From positions 182,501-246,500 of the forward strand of contig JARHVA010008361.1 of NCBI GenBank assembly GCA_037957365.1: a stretch of DNA of 64,000 nt, read 5' to 3'. A program made the translations under genes and the position numbers. This stretch comes from Torreya grandis (taxonomy: Eukaryota; Streptophyta; Pinopsida; Cupressales; Taxaceae). Below are positions 1-12,559 of the stretch, piece by piece. Position 1 is the first letter of the stretch, and each line of letters begins with the position of its first letter. Under the pieces are notes generated by a model. That model did not search any database and was not told where the DNA came from. It saw nothing but the letters and a program-made list of their open reading frames with translations.

Positions 1-2640
1 TAGTTAGGGTCATGAGGTGTAGTTTTGGTGTTATCAAATAATGTGTCATTGATATCTACAGCCACAATATCTATAATGGTGTGGAAAGGGAGAAAAGATT
101 CATTGATAGGTTCTAATGGTAGGGCATCCCATATTTATTGGTCTAGCTAGACATTTAAATAGTAGGGATCATTATTTAATTTGTAGAGTAGTGCCTTAAT
201 GACATGTAATCTATTAAAAACACAATCATATGTTTATTTTTTTACTCGAATTATTCATAACATAAGGATGCCAATATTTTCAACTTGATAAGCTAGCTAC
301 CCTACAATGGAGGATATATATTTTGGAAATATTATAGTGTGGCCACTCTATTTGTATTTCCCACTATGTTTTAGCATCACCTAAAGTGTTGGGTTCACCC
401 AAGAAATTAGCTTATCCTCTACTTGTGGCAAGTATGATAGAACTATAGGTTGTATGCTTGGGTCCATGTTATTAGCAATACAATGGTAAAAAGTGTGGTT
501 TCCATTTTAATGTTTTCTTTGGATACCTATATATAACTTGTTTCAAGTGAAGCATGCATGTTTTTAGGGTATAGGGACCACTCTCACAAAAAAATGTTTA
601 TGGACCTCTGTAATATAATCATTGGGCATAAAAAAGTTACTATTTATTATATGTACATAGTATTGAATGTCCCAGTGTGAGTTAATCTAATGTTTTTGGG
701 TTGCATAATGAAATTGAGCCCATTTATTTGCAATAAAATTTTTCATGTGTGCCTATAATAATAATGGTAGATAATTTAGATACATAGTTCGTTTACATTT
801 TTTACTATTTTTTTCTGGTTAGGAATAATAAATGGTATGTAAAAGTAAATATTTCACAAGAAATAACATTTTAATTTTATATTTATGAATTTTAACATTT
901 TAATTCTATATTCATTAGTGGGTGGTAAAAAATAAGTGATAATATTATAGTTCATGCTAATGTAACAAAAAAAATAAAAGGATTGTATAAACAAAATTTA
1001 AATGCTAGAACCCACCAAAATTACATGTGACAAAATATGGGTAATTATATATATGTAGAAAATTACATCAATTTAACAATAAGAAAAGTAGTATCTAGTG
1101 GTGTAGATTCATATTTATTTACACCTATTAAATTACAATGCATTTCTTCCTTGTCATTAAATACTTATAATCTTGTAGACATAGTACAAGGATACTTGCA
1201 AATGAAATTTTTCTAACAACCTCCCAAGTATCATCAGGGGATGTTAAAATATCTTGTAAGTTTCAATTTATGATACCCATGATTTGATCAATGACATCAT
1301 CAAATTTCATTTTTCATATGGTTTCATTAATATATTATAATATAAATTTCAATGCCTACTTGTAATCACAATCATGTACATCAAGGTTGCACTTTTGACA
1401 ATGCCAAGTTATGTTATCCTTTTAAACTAATTTATTTTTACATTGTCTATTATTTTGGATATATGCACATGCATGATAGTATAAATTAGTCATTTCTATG
1501 TGAATTACTATAGATGTTAACGTAAATATATTCAATTTCACATGAATAGCTAATTTATGTATTTCTACAAATTTTTTTATGTTTATTAGGTATCCTACTT
1601 AGTGATAAGGATGGAAATTTTGGGTCATTCTCCACAAACCATCTTTGTAATTTATGTGCCTTATGTACTTTTTGATTAATAAAGAGTTGTGTGTCTGAAT
1701 TAGTTCTAATTATTTTTACACTATATGTTTGAACCTTGCCCTTTCTGATTGAAAAAAATGGAGGAGGCTATTTGGAATGAGCACACATTTCTGCTAGAAG
1801 ATTACCCTCTTCCCAATCAAATACACTGTCACCCTACAAGTTGTGTACTCCATTCTAATGGATGTAATCCATGCAAATATAATAAATGAATTAAATATAT
1901 ATACAATATTATAAGTTCCTAAACATCAACTAAAATCTTAATGGACATAAATTTAATCTAGCACAAAATCTAGATCACAAATTTTTCATGAAGATTTATA
2001 ACTAGAATGCTGATGATTATTAGCATATATCATGCCTACGTACAATATGTAAATGATTTCTCATCCACCAATTTAGACCATAATTGAACACTTCAATAGA
2101 TGGCTTGGGAAAAATTTGTAAACAACTAGAGCATTCATAACTTCAATCTTTATATTGAGTTTATTTACACATGTCTACTTCAAATTTTTATCCAAATATC
2201 AAACCTAAAATTCCAAATCATTCATGATTGATTCTAATTATTAAATTTTCATTATAATTAAAATAATTTAACCATTAAAATTACCAAGATAAAACACAAT
2301 TACCCACACTTGGCCCAATCCTAACATGTTAGGCTCTTCAACTAGTTAATAGAGATGTCCCCTGATGAAAACCAAGGGACTTGTAGTTTTGACATAGAGA
2401 TTGGGTAAAGATGCTATCTCTTTCCACAAGGAATGTAATCCAATATAGAATAAATAATTGCATGATGATTCAAATCCAAATCATTCTACCACCATAGTTA
2501 CTTTACACAAAATTATTTTGACATACAAATGCATTCTTATAGAGTGGAAAGAGGTGAAACATTTCAAGGTGAGCTAGGCGATGATGGTGAGAAGAAATGG
2601 TATGTTATTAGTTATGGGTTATGAGTGAGGTTTAAATTTT
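1..2640. other. A+T-rich intergenic DNA, no gene seen
   Basis: All frames are closed by frequent stops. I recognise no transposon protein motif, RNA gene or long exact repeat. Short A/T runs are common and CpG is very rare. It is probably old, unrecognisable repeat DNA, but that is inference. Confidence 0.6.
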
Positions 2641-2860
2641 AGTTATTATATAAATATTATTTATTATACAATATGATAGTATATTGCATATATATATATA
2701 TATATATATAATTTAATATATGAAATATATTGTTATATTATAAAATATATATAATATAATATTTATATACATTTATATAATATTTTTTAAAATTAAACAT
2801 TACTTATATAATATATAATATTATATTTATATATAATATTTGTAGAGTTTTTCAGGCATG
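2641..2860. repeat. (TA)n tract in A+T-only DNA
   Basis: An uninterrupted TA run sits near 2690-2710. It is followed by about 150 bases made almost only of A and T (ATATAATATTTATATA-like). This is low-complexity sequence with no coding signal. Confidence 0.8.
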
Positions 2861-3394
2861 GGAAATCACATAAGAGTAGTAAAAAGGAAGGTAAACCATA
2901 TAGATCTTTTATGTAAGAAGTTATTAGATGAGCCAAGGAAAAAGCATAGCCATGGTGGTCCTCTTATGAGACTCCTCAACCATCACTATAAGCATGACAA
3001 TACATTTGTACCTAAATTAAATAACCTCAAATGTGAACACCCTCATCATCCTCTTCATCAACATCGTCGACATGGCAAATGCCAACCTATCCTATGTCAC
3101 TCCCTTCCTTATGTTCAACATCAATGACATTCCGAGTAATGGTCATTGAATACTTTTACTAATACAATGTGATAGCCCCTTATAATATGAGATGAAACTT
3201 ACCAACTCTAGTCTCTGACACCTAGGGATAATCAATAATAGACTACCTTTTATCTCAATTGGTGAATCTTCCACCATGGCGTTTATGTTGTGTCATGAAA
3301 GATGCCCCATTATGCATCCATTTGGCATGCACTTTCCAAAAGTTTTAGTACTCAATTCAATCACAATAAAATAGTAATATAAAATCCATAAAAT

Positions 3395-3565
3395 CTATGT
3401 ATTTCCCCCAACCCCTTTGTAGAGGGTGTAGGGTATGTAAATTCAACAACTACCTTAAAGTCAGGGAATGCATATGATATGGGATCATTGGAGTATGATA
3501 TCACATAAAATACCCTATTATTATCCCTCATCATCCTTGTACATCTCACTTGGAAATATTTGAAC
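3395..3565. repeat. Diverged direct repeat, copy 1 (partner 5425-5590)
   Basis: The block starts ACCCCTTTG and continues through ATGTAAAT...CAACA, ATATGGG and ATTATCCCTCA to a CATCTCA end. The same ordered landmarks occur at 5425-5590 with many substitutions. A neighbouring motif, GTCAAT-GTTGACAATA near 3608, also has a partner near 5369 on the other side of its block. The pair is an old duplication or two copies of one dispersed repeat. The minus-strand reading frame across it shows nothing recognisable. Confidence 0.5.
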
Positions 3566-3639
3566 ACTTGCACTTGTATCCATATCAAGTAACCTCTCTC
3601 ACAAGGTCCTCGTCAATCGTTGACAATAAAAAATGGCCT

Positions 3640-3960
3640 ATAAAAGATGCCATCACTTTCAACATGAATATAAAATATAATATTATATATAGTTTAAATA
3701 TATATGATAATAATATAATATATATAACAATAATATTATAATATTAATTGATATTATTGTAATATATTTTTGATTAATATATTTTAATATGAATAATATA
3801 ATAGAGTGTTTTAATATTATTGATATATTATGTGTGATATTATTATTATAATATAACATTAATTTTTAATATTTGGCTATATTATAGCAATATTATATTT
3901 TTTCTTATTTTATAAAAATTATTATTTATTATTATTTTATAGTATACTAGTTTTATTTAT
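3640..3960. repeat. A+T-only low-complexity stretch
   Basis: About 300 bases of TAATAT/ATTATA-type sequence with almost no G or C. It resembles 4500-4920 and 2641-2860. The three stretches alternate with more complex segments, so they may be parts of one repeated unit, but I could not align them reliably. Confidence 0.6.
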
Positions 3961-4499
3961 AGGTGAGAAAGGAAGGTGAACCATACATCTTTGTACAGAG
4001 AATCATATGGCCCTAAAGAAATAGGTTAATGTCTGAGTATCACACCGTAAACATATGTTGAGTTTCTTACACAACACCTATTGATTTGAATAAATTGACA
4101 TGTATTTTAGTCTAAGGAAGAGGAGAACAAGAAATGAACAAGATAATTAGTAGATACATGAATCTGAATAAAATAATGCCTATCATGTTGTCCTCTCCTC
4201 ATATACCAAAATATCCCTAGAGACATCTTGATGATTATGAAGAGTGCAGCAACTCCACCGCCACTAGTTGATAGGATGCCTGATCCACAAAGGGGTGACT
4301 ACCATATTTCTCTTCGTGATATAGTTGTTAAGATGTCATAATTCTATAAATTATATTATATGCTTGACTAAAGGAGAAGTTAAACTAACATAAAATAAGT
4401 CACATAGAAACCATGGATATAATCAAGGACCATCTGTGTCATAATTCTTTCTTGTATCAAACTCAACTTCAAGAACATGTTATAGACATCCATCAAATC

Positions 4500-4920
4500 A
4501 TAATCAGAAGTAGACTTTGGTATATTTTAATATATAAGTATTATATTATACAATATGTTTTTTACATATTTAATAAATAATTATTATATTATTTACATCT
4601 ATATAATATATATTTTAATTTTAGGTTGTGAAATATTTATTATTTTAATATTATATGATATTATATTTTAATATCTATTTTAATATTATATTTGAACATA
4701 TTTTGATATACATTTTAATATATTATATTATATTATATTATAATATATTAAAACTATAATTGATTATTTTTGTGAACACAATGCATCGTATAATTTTTTA
4801 ATATTAAAAATTAACTATATAATGTATATAGATATAAATAATATACATATAATAATGTATATAATATATTAAAAATATCATGAATCATATATATATAAAT
4901 ATATATAATCTATTATAGTA
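4500..4920. repeat. A+T-only low-complexity stretch
   Basis: Sequence made of ATATTATA and TTTTAATAT words, with small internal repetitions such as TATTATATTATATTATA near 4722. No coding or RNA signal is visible. Confidence 0.6.
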
Positions 4921-5424
4921 TGTCCTTGTCATCAATATAGTCTAGGAAGGTGTGGGGATGAAGTGGGTGTGAATTTGAAATAGTTAGGTAAGGATATTGC
5001 TAGATGGTTCAACATATAAAGCTTTTGTGGGTGAGCATGTGTCAAGAATTAATTTGCTGCATAAAGGCATCTCCTAGATATGTAGATGAATTATCTCTCA
5101 TATGTTTCTACACACTTCAAAATCTTTCACCACTTTTAAGTTTTCCATGGCCTTGCATTTTATTCCATGGGTATGAGTATGGTGTTTTTATATGTTCTTA
5201 GCCATAATACAAATTGTTGTCAATATATTGTTATCATAGATAAAGATAAGTTATAATATAGACATTTGAACCTCAATGTCTCATTTCCACATCAACAATA
5301 TTATATATTTGATTTGAGTCTTACATCGAATCTGGAGGCTTCATGTAATCAAATAAGCCTCATGTCATCCTTATCAATCCTTGACAATAGAAAACATATA
5401 ATCAAATAACTTTCCACCTTTCAA

Positions 5425-5590
5425 GCTACATACCCCTTTGCAGTTAGTGCAAGTCATGTAAATCTAACAGTTAACCTAAATCTTGGTCTAGTATTCAATA
5501 TGGGTCCCTTGGTGGAAAATATCATTAGAAATACCTTATCATTATCCCTCACCATCACTGCTCATCTCAACATGCATCATTTCACATTTT
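5425..5590. repeat. Diverged direct repeat, copy 2 (partner 3395-3565)
   Basis: The same landmarks appear in the same order as at 3395-3565: ACCCCTTTG, CATGTAAAT, CAATATGGG, ATTATCCCTCA, CATCTCA. There are small indels and many mismatches. The distance between copies is about 2.03 kb. Confidence 0.5.
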
Positions 5591-5594
5591 TTTT

Positions 5595-7860
5595 CATCTC
5601 ATGGATGTAATTTGAATAACACATTAGAAATGGAGCTATGTCAAAAATGGATGTAATATTAATATTATTCATTACATTAATATTACATGTTCTATTAAAT
5701 ATATATAATGAGATAAGAATATTTATATTATATAATTATAATTAATTTTATATATAATATATAGGATATATAATAATTTAAAATTAAATTGTGTAAGTTC
5801 AACTTTGGAACATTTTCATTTTCCACATATCAATCATAGGATGAGGTTGCCTAGTCATAGGCCTAGATAACGGAATTATACTCAATATTAACCCATATGA
5901 TTTATCCCTCTTCCATGTCAAGTAACCCAGTTAATGAAAAGTGGGCATTATGATGGAATTGTAGTAGGGTTTATTAACATTAAACCCCCTAGATTTCATC
6001 TCATTCAAATCTTTAATTATTCAAACATCTACAATTCTATTCTAGCTTTATTATTTTTATTAATTTTCATTTTAGTTTCTTAGTAAGACTATTCTAGGTA
6101 CAATATTTATTAGGTTACATTTTCTAGGGTTTCATTGGAGTATGATGATGTTTTATAATTGTGTAGATTTAATAGGCTAGAAAAATTATAGATATTGAAA
6201 CTTATTTGAAACAATAGAGAACCATGATCTTCATTACTATATAGTCTATGTGTTTACTTGTAAATCCCTCTCTCAAAGTGGCTTATGCTTTTAACAATAT
6301 GAAGGCATTTTACTCAACAAGAACAACTACATATGGAACTTATGCCTCTTGTCTATATATGCAAGTTATACCCACAAGTATGGAGTCTTGGTCTAGTGGT
6401 CTAATTTGGTCTATCATGACCATTAATAAAATAAAACACCACCCTTTAGGCATGCCTAATAATATTTTGTTAGATTTGAAAATAATAATTTGTTAGTCCA
6501 TGCATGATTGCATATATTGATTGTGGATAATCATGTTATAATGAGCAAATATTAATGCAGAAATGGAGGCATTATTGGCCAAGATGCTAATGGAATATGA
6601 TAGATATGTTTGTAACAATATGTAACCAAGGTTTCGAGTGGGATAAAAATCTGTAGAAAAAACCTCAAACGCACGATCCATTAGTTAGATAAATTAATTG
6701 TTTTATGTTTTTAATATAAAAATCAGTGTTGTGCTTAACTAGTGATAAATTAGTAACATATATGAAATAAATTTGTTTTTATTTAAATTTACATTATATT
6801 AGGTTTCTTGATGTCGTAGTATCCATTGATGAAGCTAAAGATAATTTAATTCTATTACTGAAGATGGATTTTATTAATCTATTGAGAATACTTACAGTTG
6901 TTATAAGTTGTGGGGGATATGGAAAATACAAACCTAGATATGGTTGTGTGCAATATGTTTGAACTTAAGGCCCATGATTTATGCATGCTCGATATAGAGA
7001 AATTTTTTTTATGGATCATGTTAAGCCTAAGGTGTTTCAAGAGTAGATTATACATGACTTGTTTGACGCACATTTGATTTTAAGGAGTAACATAGAGGGT
7101 TGAGACCAATTAACAAGGTATTTTTTAGTAATGTTATAGCTAGTAATTATGTTTACCACAAATATACATTTAAATTTTTCATCAACATCATCATCCTTGG
7201 TCTATCCAAATCTACACGTACATAAGTAACAAAGTAGTGGATTTGACCATTTAAAAATAAACTCTAGTTAATACTTCTCAACACATGTCACCAGATGATG
7301 GTTGTAAATTTTTTTATATTTTTAGGACATATGTGAGATGAATATTTACATACATTCTATGGAGGTCAACATACACTCATTTCAAAAAAATAGGGACCTA
7401 TTTGACAAATTATGTATATTTTTACTTTGAAATTAAAGATTCACTTGATCATCATGTCATTATCATGTTTGCACATTATTTTTATCATCCACACCATGGT
7501 CTAGATGACTTATTTATTTATGGTTATAGCTTAATCATATCTAAAATGCTGACATTAGATATTTTTTTTCAAGCTATAGGTTTAATGGAGCCCATCTAAG
7601 AATAAACATGCTTAAGGATTGTGTTCTTTAATGTTTAATTGATATTTTACTAGCTTTGGTTTATAATTGATAAATATTTTGAAATGTTAGCCTAATGTTC
7701 TACCTAGACCTTTTAATTCAAATTTAAATTTGGTGAGAGTTTTTTGTCTAAAATTAGGTGGGAACAAGTTAATAATGCTATGGGCTTAGTTTATTTTTAT
7801 TTATTAAGGCTTATTCATGTTTATAAACACAACCAAACCTTAGTATAACATCCATCCTTA
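5595..7860. other. A+T-rich intergenic DNA, no gene seen
   Basis: Only short open frames occur (for example 6248-6496 plus and 7402-7599 plus) and none resembles a family I know. A short tRNA-A-box-like string near 6385 lacks any B box. No transposon ends were recognised. Confidence 0.5.
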
Positions 7861-7879
7861 GTCCCCCATTTTCTCTTTC

Positions 7880-8475
7880 TATTATTCACATGATCTTTTT
7901 GTATATGTTTCTACCTTTGGACCTTTCCTTCAGAACTTTGTCCTAAAAGAATTATCCTTATAACATTTTTTTAATCCAATTATCCTTTGGGCCTTTTGTC
8001 CAGGATTTCTTTTAGGCATTTTATCTAACAGATCTTTCCTCTTGGGACTTTTATTTTCAATGTTCCATTTCCTTTAGACATTTTATCTAATAAAATTCAA
8101 TCTTAGAGGGAAATGTGTTAGACATTTTATTTGAGATAATTTCCCTAAAAAAATTCCCTTCATCAAGTTCCCCAAAAGAAATTATCCTTTGACTTATTTG
8201 TAATGATCCTTTGACTTTTGAATATGCCCTTCAGGCTTTTTGTAAGGGGAACACTGTCTTCCAGACATACCCTTCAAAAATTTCAAAAATGACATTTCCC
8301 TTATGAGATTTCCCTTTATCCATTTTTAAATGGTCCTCTATCCTATGAGATTACCCTTTAGGCTCTTTGAAATGGTCCTTTTCCTTAATCAATTATCCTT
8401 TAGACTTTTGAAAGTGCCTTATCCCCATGAAAAGTGCCCTTCAGGACTTTTGTCCTGAGAAAATTTCCTACAAAG
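7880..8475. repeat. Degenerate pyrimidine-rich interspersed motif array
   Basis: The plus strand repeats variants of ATCCTTTAGGCTTTTTG, with TTTGTCC and GAGATTTCCC words between them, at irregular spacing of roughly 40-70 bases. Clear instances lie near 7978, 8010, 8075, 8189, 8208, 8227, 8347, 8395 and 8430. It behaves like a very old tandem array that has drifted. No protein frame is open. Confidence 0.5.
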
Positions 8476-8479
8476 TGAA

Positions 8480-8800
8480 AATATAGGGTCACTTTTATTA
8501 CTTAGCCTAAGGCCTTATCCCAAAGTCCCATCATATTTATCTATACAATGAAACCTTAGGTTAATACTTTATGCTAAGCCATATTTTAAAGGGTCCTTCT
8601 TATGTTTAGCCTAGCTTAAAATCTTAGGTTAAAATCCTTATGCTTGGTCCCTGAAATTATTTATGGAGTCCTTTTATTCTATGTTTATAACCATGGTACA
8701 AAATATTTATGCCAAGGTCTTTTTAAATGCATGGGGTCCCTATATTATGTTTAGAACTTAGCTTCATATTTTTATCCTATGTCTCGAGCTTAACTTTCAT
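8480..8800. repeat. Second degenerate array with AGCCTAAG/GGGTCC words
   Basis: GGGTC(A/C)-CTTTTATT-ATGTTTAGCCTA-type words recur near 8488, 8600, 8670 and 8740. Between them are CTTAGGTTAA and TTATGC words. It directly follows the 7880-8475 array, has a different consensus, and holds no gene. Confidence 0.45.
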
Positions 8801-9028
8801 TCTTCTATGTAGGATTAATTACCTGTCTTTAAGCAGATGACCAAGATAAAATAGAGTGAGATAAATGAAAACCTTTGAATGAAGCTCTGATCTCCCCAAG
8901 GATTGCTAAGTGGCATAACCTTGGACCCCTAGTTTGAAAAGGAGCAGTAGGACACAACCATATGGAACATGTTGTAAGAAGGATGAACCTAGAAATGAAA
9001 AGTGCCAAATCTAGTAAATAGTCTCAAA

Positions 9029-9433
9029 GATGAGTTTACATTTGATGGTTATGCACTTATCAGTGATGATCACACAAATTTGAAGTGATGATTATGTAGA
9101 TTTCAAATTTAAGATAGTAACTAGTCCTGATGATGTGTTTAAAATTGATGATCATGCGATTGTCAAATATGTTACCACAAATGTCAAATTATGGCCACAC
9201 ATATGTCAATTTCAACATATTAGACAACCTCGATCATGTGTTTAAATTTAATGGTCACATGACCATCAAATATGTCCCCATGGATGTCAAATGATGGTCA
9301 TGAGGATGTCAAATCTAACATAGTAAAGATCTCAGATCATGTGTCTAAAATTGATGGTCATGTGACCGTTAAAGACATTCCCATGAACATCAAATGATGG
9401 CTACATGGACGTCAATTTTAAGATAACCACATA
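9029..9433. repeat. Minisatellite, four ~103-bp units
   Basis: Units run 9029-9128, 9129-9231, 9232-9334 and 9335-9433 (100, 103, 103 and 99 bases). Each begins GAT(G/C)A(T)GTGT or similar, then has TTAAATTGATGGTCATG, a GTCAAAT word and a second GTCAAATTT-A-ATAGT word near the end. The last two units are the most alike. The array lies outside any recognised transposon protein region, just beyond the 3' side of Copia-1. The 78 bases at 9345-9422 resemble the palindrome at 34843-34920. Confidence 0.85.
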
Positions 9434-9684
9434 GATCAAAATTTTAAAAGGAAATGGTCTTTTTTTTTACAGTGGTGATCATAATGACACAAGGATGCCC
9501 TGGAAATGCCATGTCAAATCCATGTAAGTATAATAGGACAAATCAAAGACCTTGTAGACCTGGTAATACAAAGGAGATAGTGAATTATCATCTGTGTCAA
9601 GTAATCAAGCTATTTTCCTTTGGTGAATAGTTTTAACAAAAAAAATGTATCTTGAACTATATGTAGCTTTTGAACTATATGTAT

Positions 9685-11000
9685 CTTGAACAAGTGACTA
9701 CAATAATTATGCTTTTGTAGTTGATAAAGAAACTAAACATTGCTTCTTTGAACTATATGTAACTAAAATAGAACCAAGTGAAAATAATTTCCATATGTTG
9801 ACTTTTTGTCATCCAAACTACCCTCCCAATCAGAATCACTAAGGCCAACAAGTTCAAACTTTTTTGATGTTTAATAATGAATACAAAAAAAATTATTAAT
9901 TTAAAATACTTCAATATTCTCTTGGTTTCATTCATATTAATTTTAGATGACTTAGACATATATCTTGATACAATAAAAATTGAATAAGTAATAAATGGTC
10001 TTCCATAGTTAGAAACATTAAGCTTCCAATAAGTTGTCTCATCAACTTTTTCACCACCATAATCTCTACATAGAATAACTCCATTAGAAGTTGGAGTGGA
10101 GAATGGTTTACAATCATCCATATTCAATGTATTCAACATATCATTTGCATACTTTTATTAGAAAATAAAGACGTCATCTTTACATTAATGAATCTCCATT
10201 CCTAAAAAGTATTTCATGAGACCTAGCTATTTCATTTAAATTAATTCATCGTTACATATTTGAATTCATACTTCATCTTATAATTTCTCTCCATCTACAA
10301 CAAATCATCAACATACAAGCTCCTAATAAATATATCTTTGCCTTCTTACTTGTAGTAAAATGTAATTTCACTTTTGCTTATTTTGAATGCATTCTACTAA
10401 AAATATCTATGAATACTTACATTCCATGCTATGGGTGCTTATTTGAGGCAATATAAATCCTTATTCAATTTGTATAATTGACATTATTCACCTTGCACTT
10501 CAAAACCTTGTGGTTGTTCTATGTAGACTTCCTCTTCAAAGTACCCATTCAAGAAGGCACTTTTCACATCCATGTGATGAATTCTACATTTATTTTGAGA
10601 TGCTAGTGAAGTCATCATTCAAATAGTCTTTTGTCTTTCTATTCATGAAAATATATCTTCATAATCTATCCCATACCTTTATGTTAAGCCCTTAACAACT
10701 AACCATACATTGTGTCTTTCAACATTCATCACTATTGTATTTAGTCTTGTAGACCCATTTAGTGTTAATGTTTTTGTCATATAGATGATCTGTCTCTTAG
10801 TCTTGAGAATATAATCTATCTCTTATTTCATTTTGTACACCTGAACATCATTAGTACATTCATTTTCAAAACATGATGGTTTAAAATCAGCTTGTGTAAT
10901 TAAAGCATAATTTACTGTCTCACCTCTTAGACATTATTCATGTGTTTGGCTTCTTGTATGTTGATAAATTTCTCTCGAACTTATTACTTTCCTTGATGAA
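9685..11000 (-). pseudogene. Copia-1 reverse transcriptase and RNase H remnant
   Basis: Reading the minus strand from 10.95 kb down, the RT starts with an NYALITQADFKPSCF-like segment. It continues through MDVKSAFLNG (about 10575-10545) and GFEVQGE to a preserved SLYVDDLL polymerase box at 10301-10320. The 9753-10139 frame gives the RT/RNase H connection (DDCKPFSTP, VSRYMSK, KRILKYFK). RNase H continues in shifted frames as GLSDSDWEGSLDDKKSTYG (about 9840-9784) and YSSKKQCLVSLSTTKA. At least four frame changes are needed. YVDD and DSD are intact, but the protein cannot be made. Confidence 0.85.
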
Positions 11001-11432
11001 CTAGGATGTGAAGCTAGAGTTGTTCTTGGAATACATGCACTAGATGGGGGGATATTTAAAGGACTTATACTTGAAGTTGAAACTATGCTTGGAATATATG
11101 CATTAGGTGAGGGGATACTTAATGGACTTGTGGGCTTCTCATTAGTAATATCATAATAATTACATGAAAAAAAATAGATTTATACTTCTTAAAATTTTCC
11201 TTATCTTTATCATGACAATACACTCCCCCTTCATCAAAAATAACATCTCTTAACACAAGTACAATATTAAAGATAGGATTATAATTCCTGTAAGTTGTTT
11301 TTTGTTCACTGTACCCAAAAAATTACAAGACTCACTCTTTGGATCTAATTTTTTCCTCTTCTGATCAGCTACATAAACATAATCTCAACAAGGAAAAACA
11401 TTGAAATATTTGATATTAGGCTTATTTTTATT

Positions 11433-11930
11433 CTATGCTTCATATGGAGTCATCTTTTCAAATGCACTAGTTGGACTTTGATTGCGAGTATATATTGTTG
11501 TAGCAATTGCATCACCCCAAAAAGAGTTTTTGAATCCCTTTGTATGTAACATGCTCCTAGCCATTTTTACTAGTGTATGGTTCTTCCTTTTAGCCATACC
11601 ATTTTGTTGAGGGGTGTAGGCAGTTGTGATTTTCCTTTTGATACCATTCAAATCACAATACATCATAAAAGATTTTAAATTGAATTCATTCCAATGATCA
11701 GTCCTGAAGCACTTTATTATATAACCACTTTCATTCTCTACAGGGGCTTTAAATCTCTTAAATGTATCGAACACTTCACTTTTTTAATTCAAAAACTAAA
11801 CCCAACACTTTTTTAAATAATTATCAATAAATATGATGAAATATCATGACTTACCCAAACTTTTTTTTTGCATAAAACCACAAATATCTAAATGAACCAA
11901 TTGAAGTGGATATTAAGCACTCCATGCACT
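11433..11930 (-). pseudogene. Copia-1 integrase core remnant
   Basis: The frame at 11433-11774 has the Copia integrase landmarks RTD-x-x-x-EF, KRKITTAYTPQQNGMAKRK, ARSMLHTKGF, FWGDAIATTIY and the downstream MTPYEA. The usual RTDxGGEF reads RTDHWNEF. The catalytic glutamate in NGVAERKN reads K (NGMAKRKN). That loss would inactivate strand transfer even without the frameshifts. The upstream side joins the GAG-pre-integrase frame at about 11913. Confidence 0.85.
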
Positions 11931-12490
11931 ATCTTTTAGAAACTTTTGTCTTGCATGTTTTCCCTTAACACATCCTTCACAAAATGTTTTAATCTCTTCA
12001 ACATTTAGTAAACCATAAACTAATTCTTGACATGTACGTAAATTTAAACTTTTAAAATTTAAATGTCCATACTTGAGATGCCATAACCAACTTTTATCTT
12101 CATATGCCATATTTAAAAGGATGTTACTATGCTTTCCAAATTTTAATGGGAACATATTATTCTTATACATAGGTACAATTGTAATAACCTTATTTTCTTG
12201 ATTCTTATTATAGATCCTGCATTTCTTATTAAATAAAACTACCTTATAGTTCTTTTTACATAGTTGTCCAACACTAAGCAAATTATGTTTTAACTTTGGG
12301 TTATAATAAATATTATTAATGCTTTTCTTACCTTCTATAATATTCACATTCATGGTTCTTTTTTCTACATCCTCTAAAAATTTATCATCACCAAGTTTGA
12401 TATTGGTTTTGAAAATTTTATCCATTGTATAAAACAACACATTATTCATTGACATGTGATTATAACATCCTGAATCTAGATACCAAACAT
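11913..12490 (-). pseudogene. Copia-1 protease end and GAG-pre-integrase domain
   Basis: An aspartic protease motif, WYLDSGCYNHM, lies at about 12490-12450 with its catalytic Asp intact. The same frame then gives LGDDKFLEDVEKR, PKLKHNLLSVGQLCK and the HHCC-type GAG-pre-integrase segment WLWHLKYGHLNF...CEGCVKGKHARQKF. It is the longest open piece of this element (180 codons from 12455) and ends in a stop at 11913 before the integrase core. The domain order and cysteines match Ty1/Copia proteins. Confidence 0.85.
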
Positions 12491-12559
12491 AATTATGATT
12501 AAATTTAATGAAGCATCACTATTCTTGTTAGCATAATTAGCACTTCTATTTTCATTTCC

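Noticed and set aside
2858..3127. 89-codon His-rich plus-strand frame
   Set aside because: No homology recognised, no conserved counterpart in the window, and composition follows the CATCA-type base pattern.
6376..6420. tRNA/SINE-like A box (TGGTCTAGTGGTCTAA)
   Set aside because: No B box (GGTTCGA-like) at the right distance, no tRNA fold and no poly(A)-type tail.
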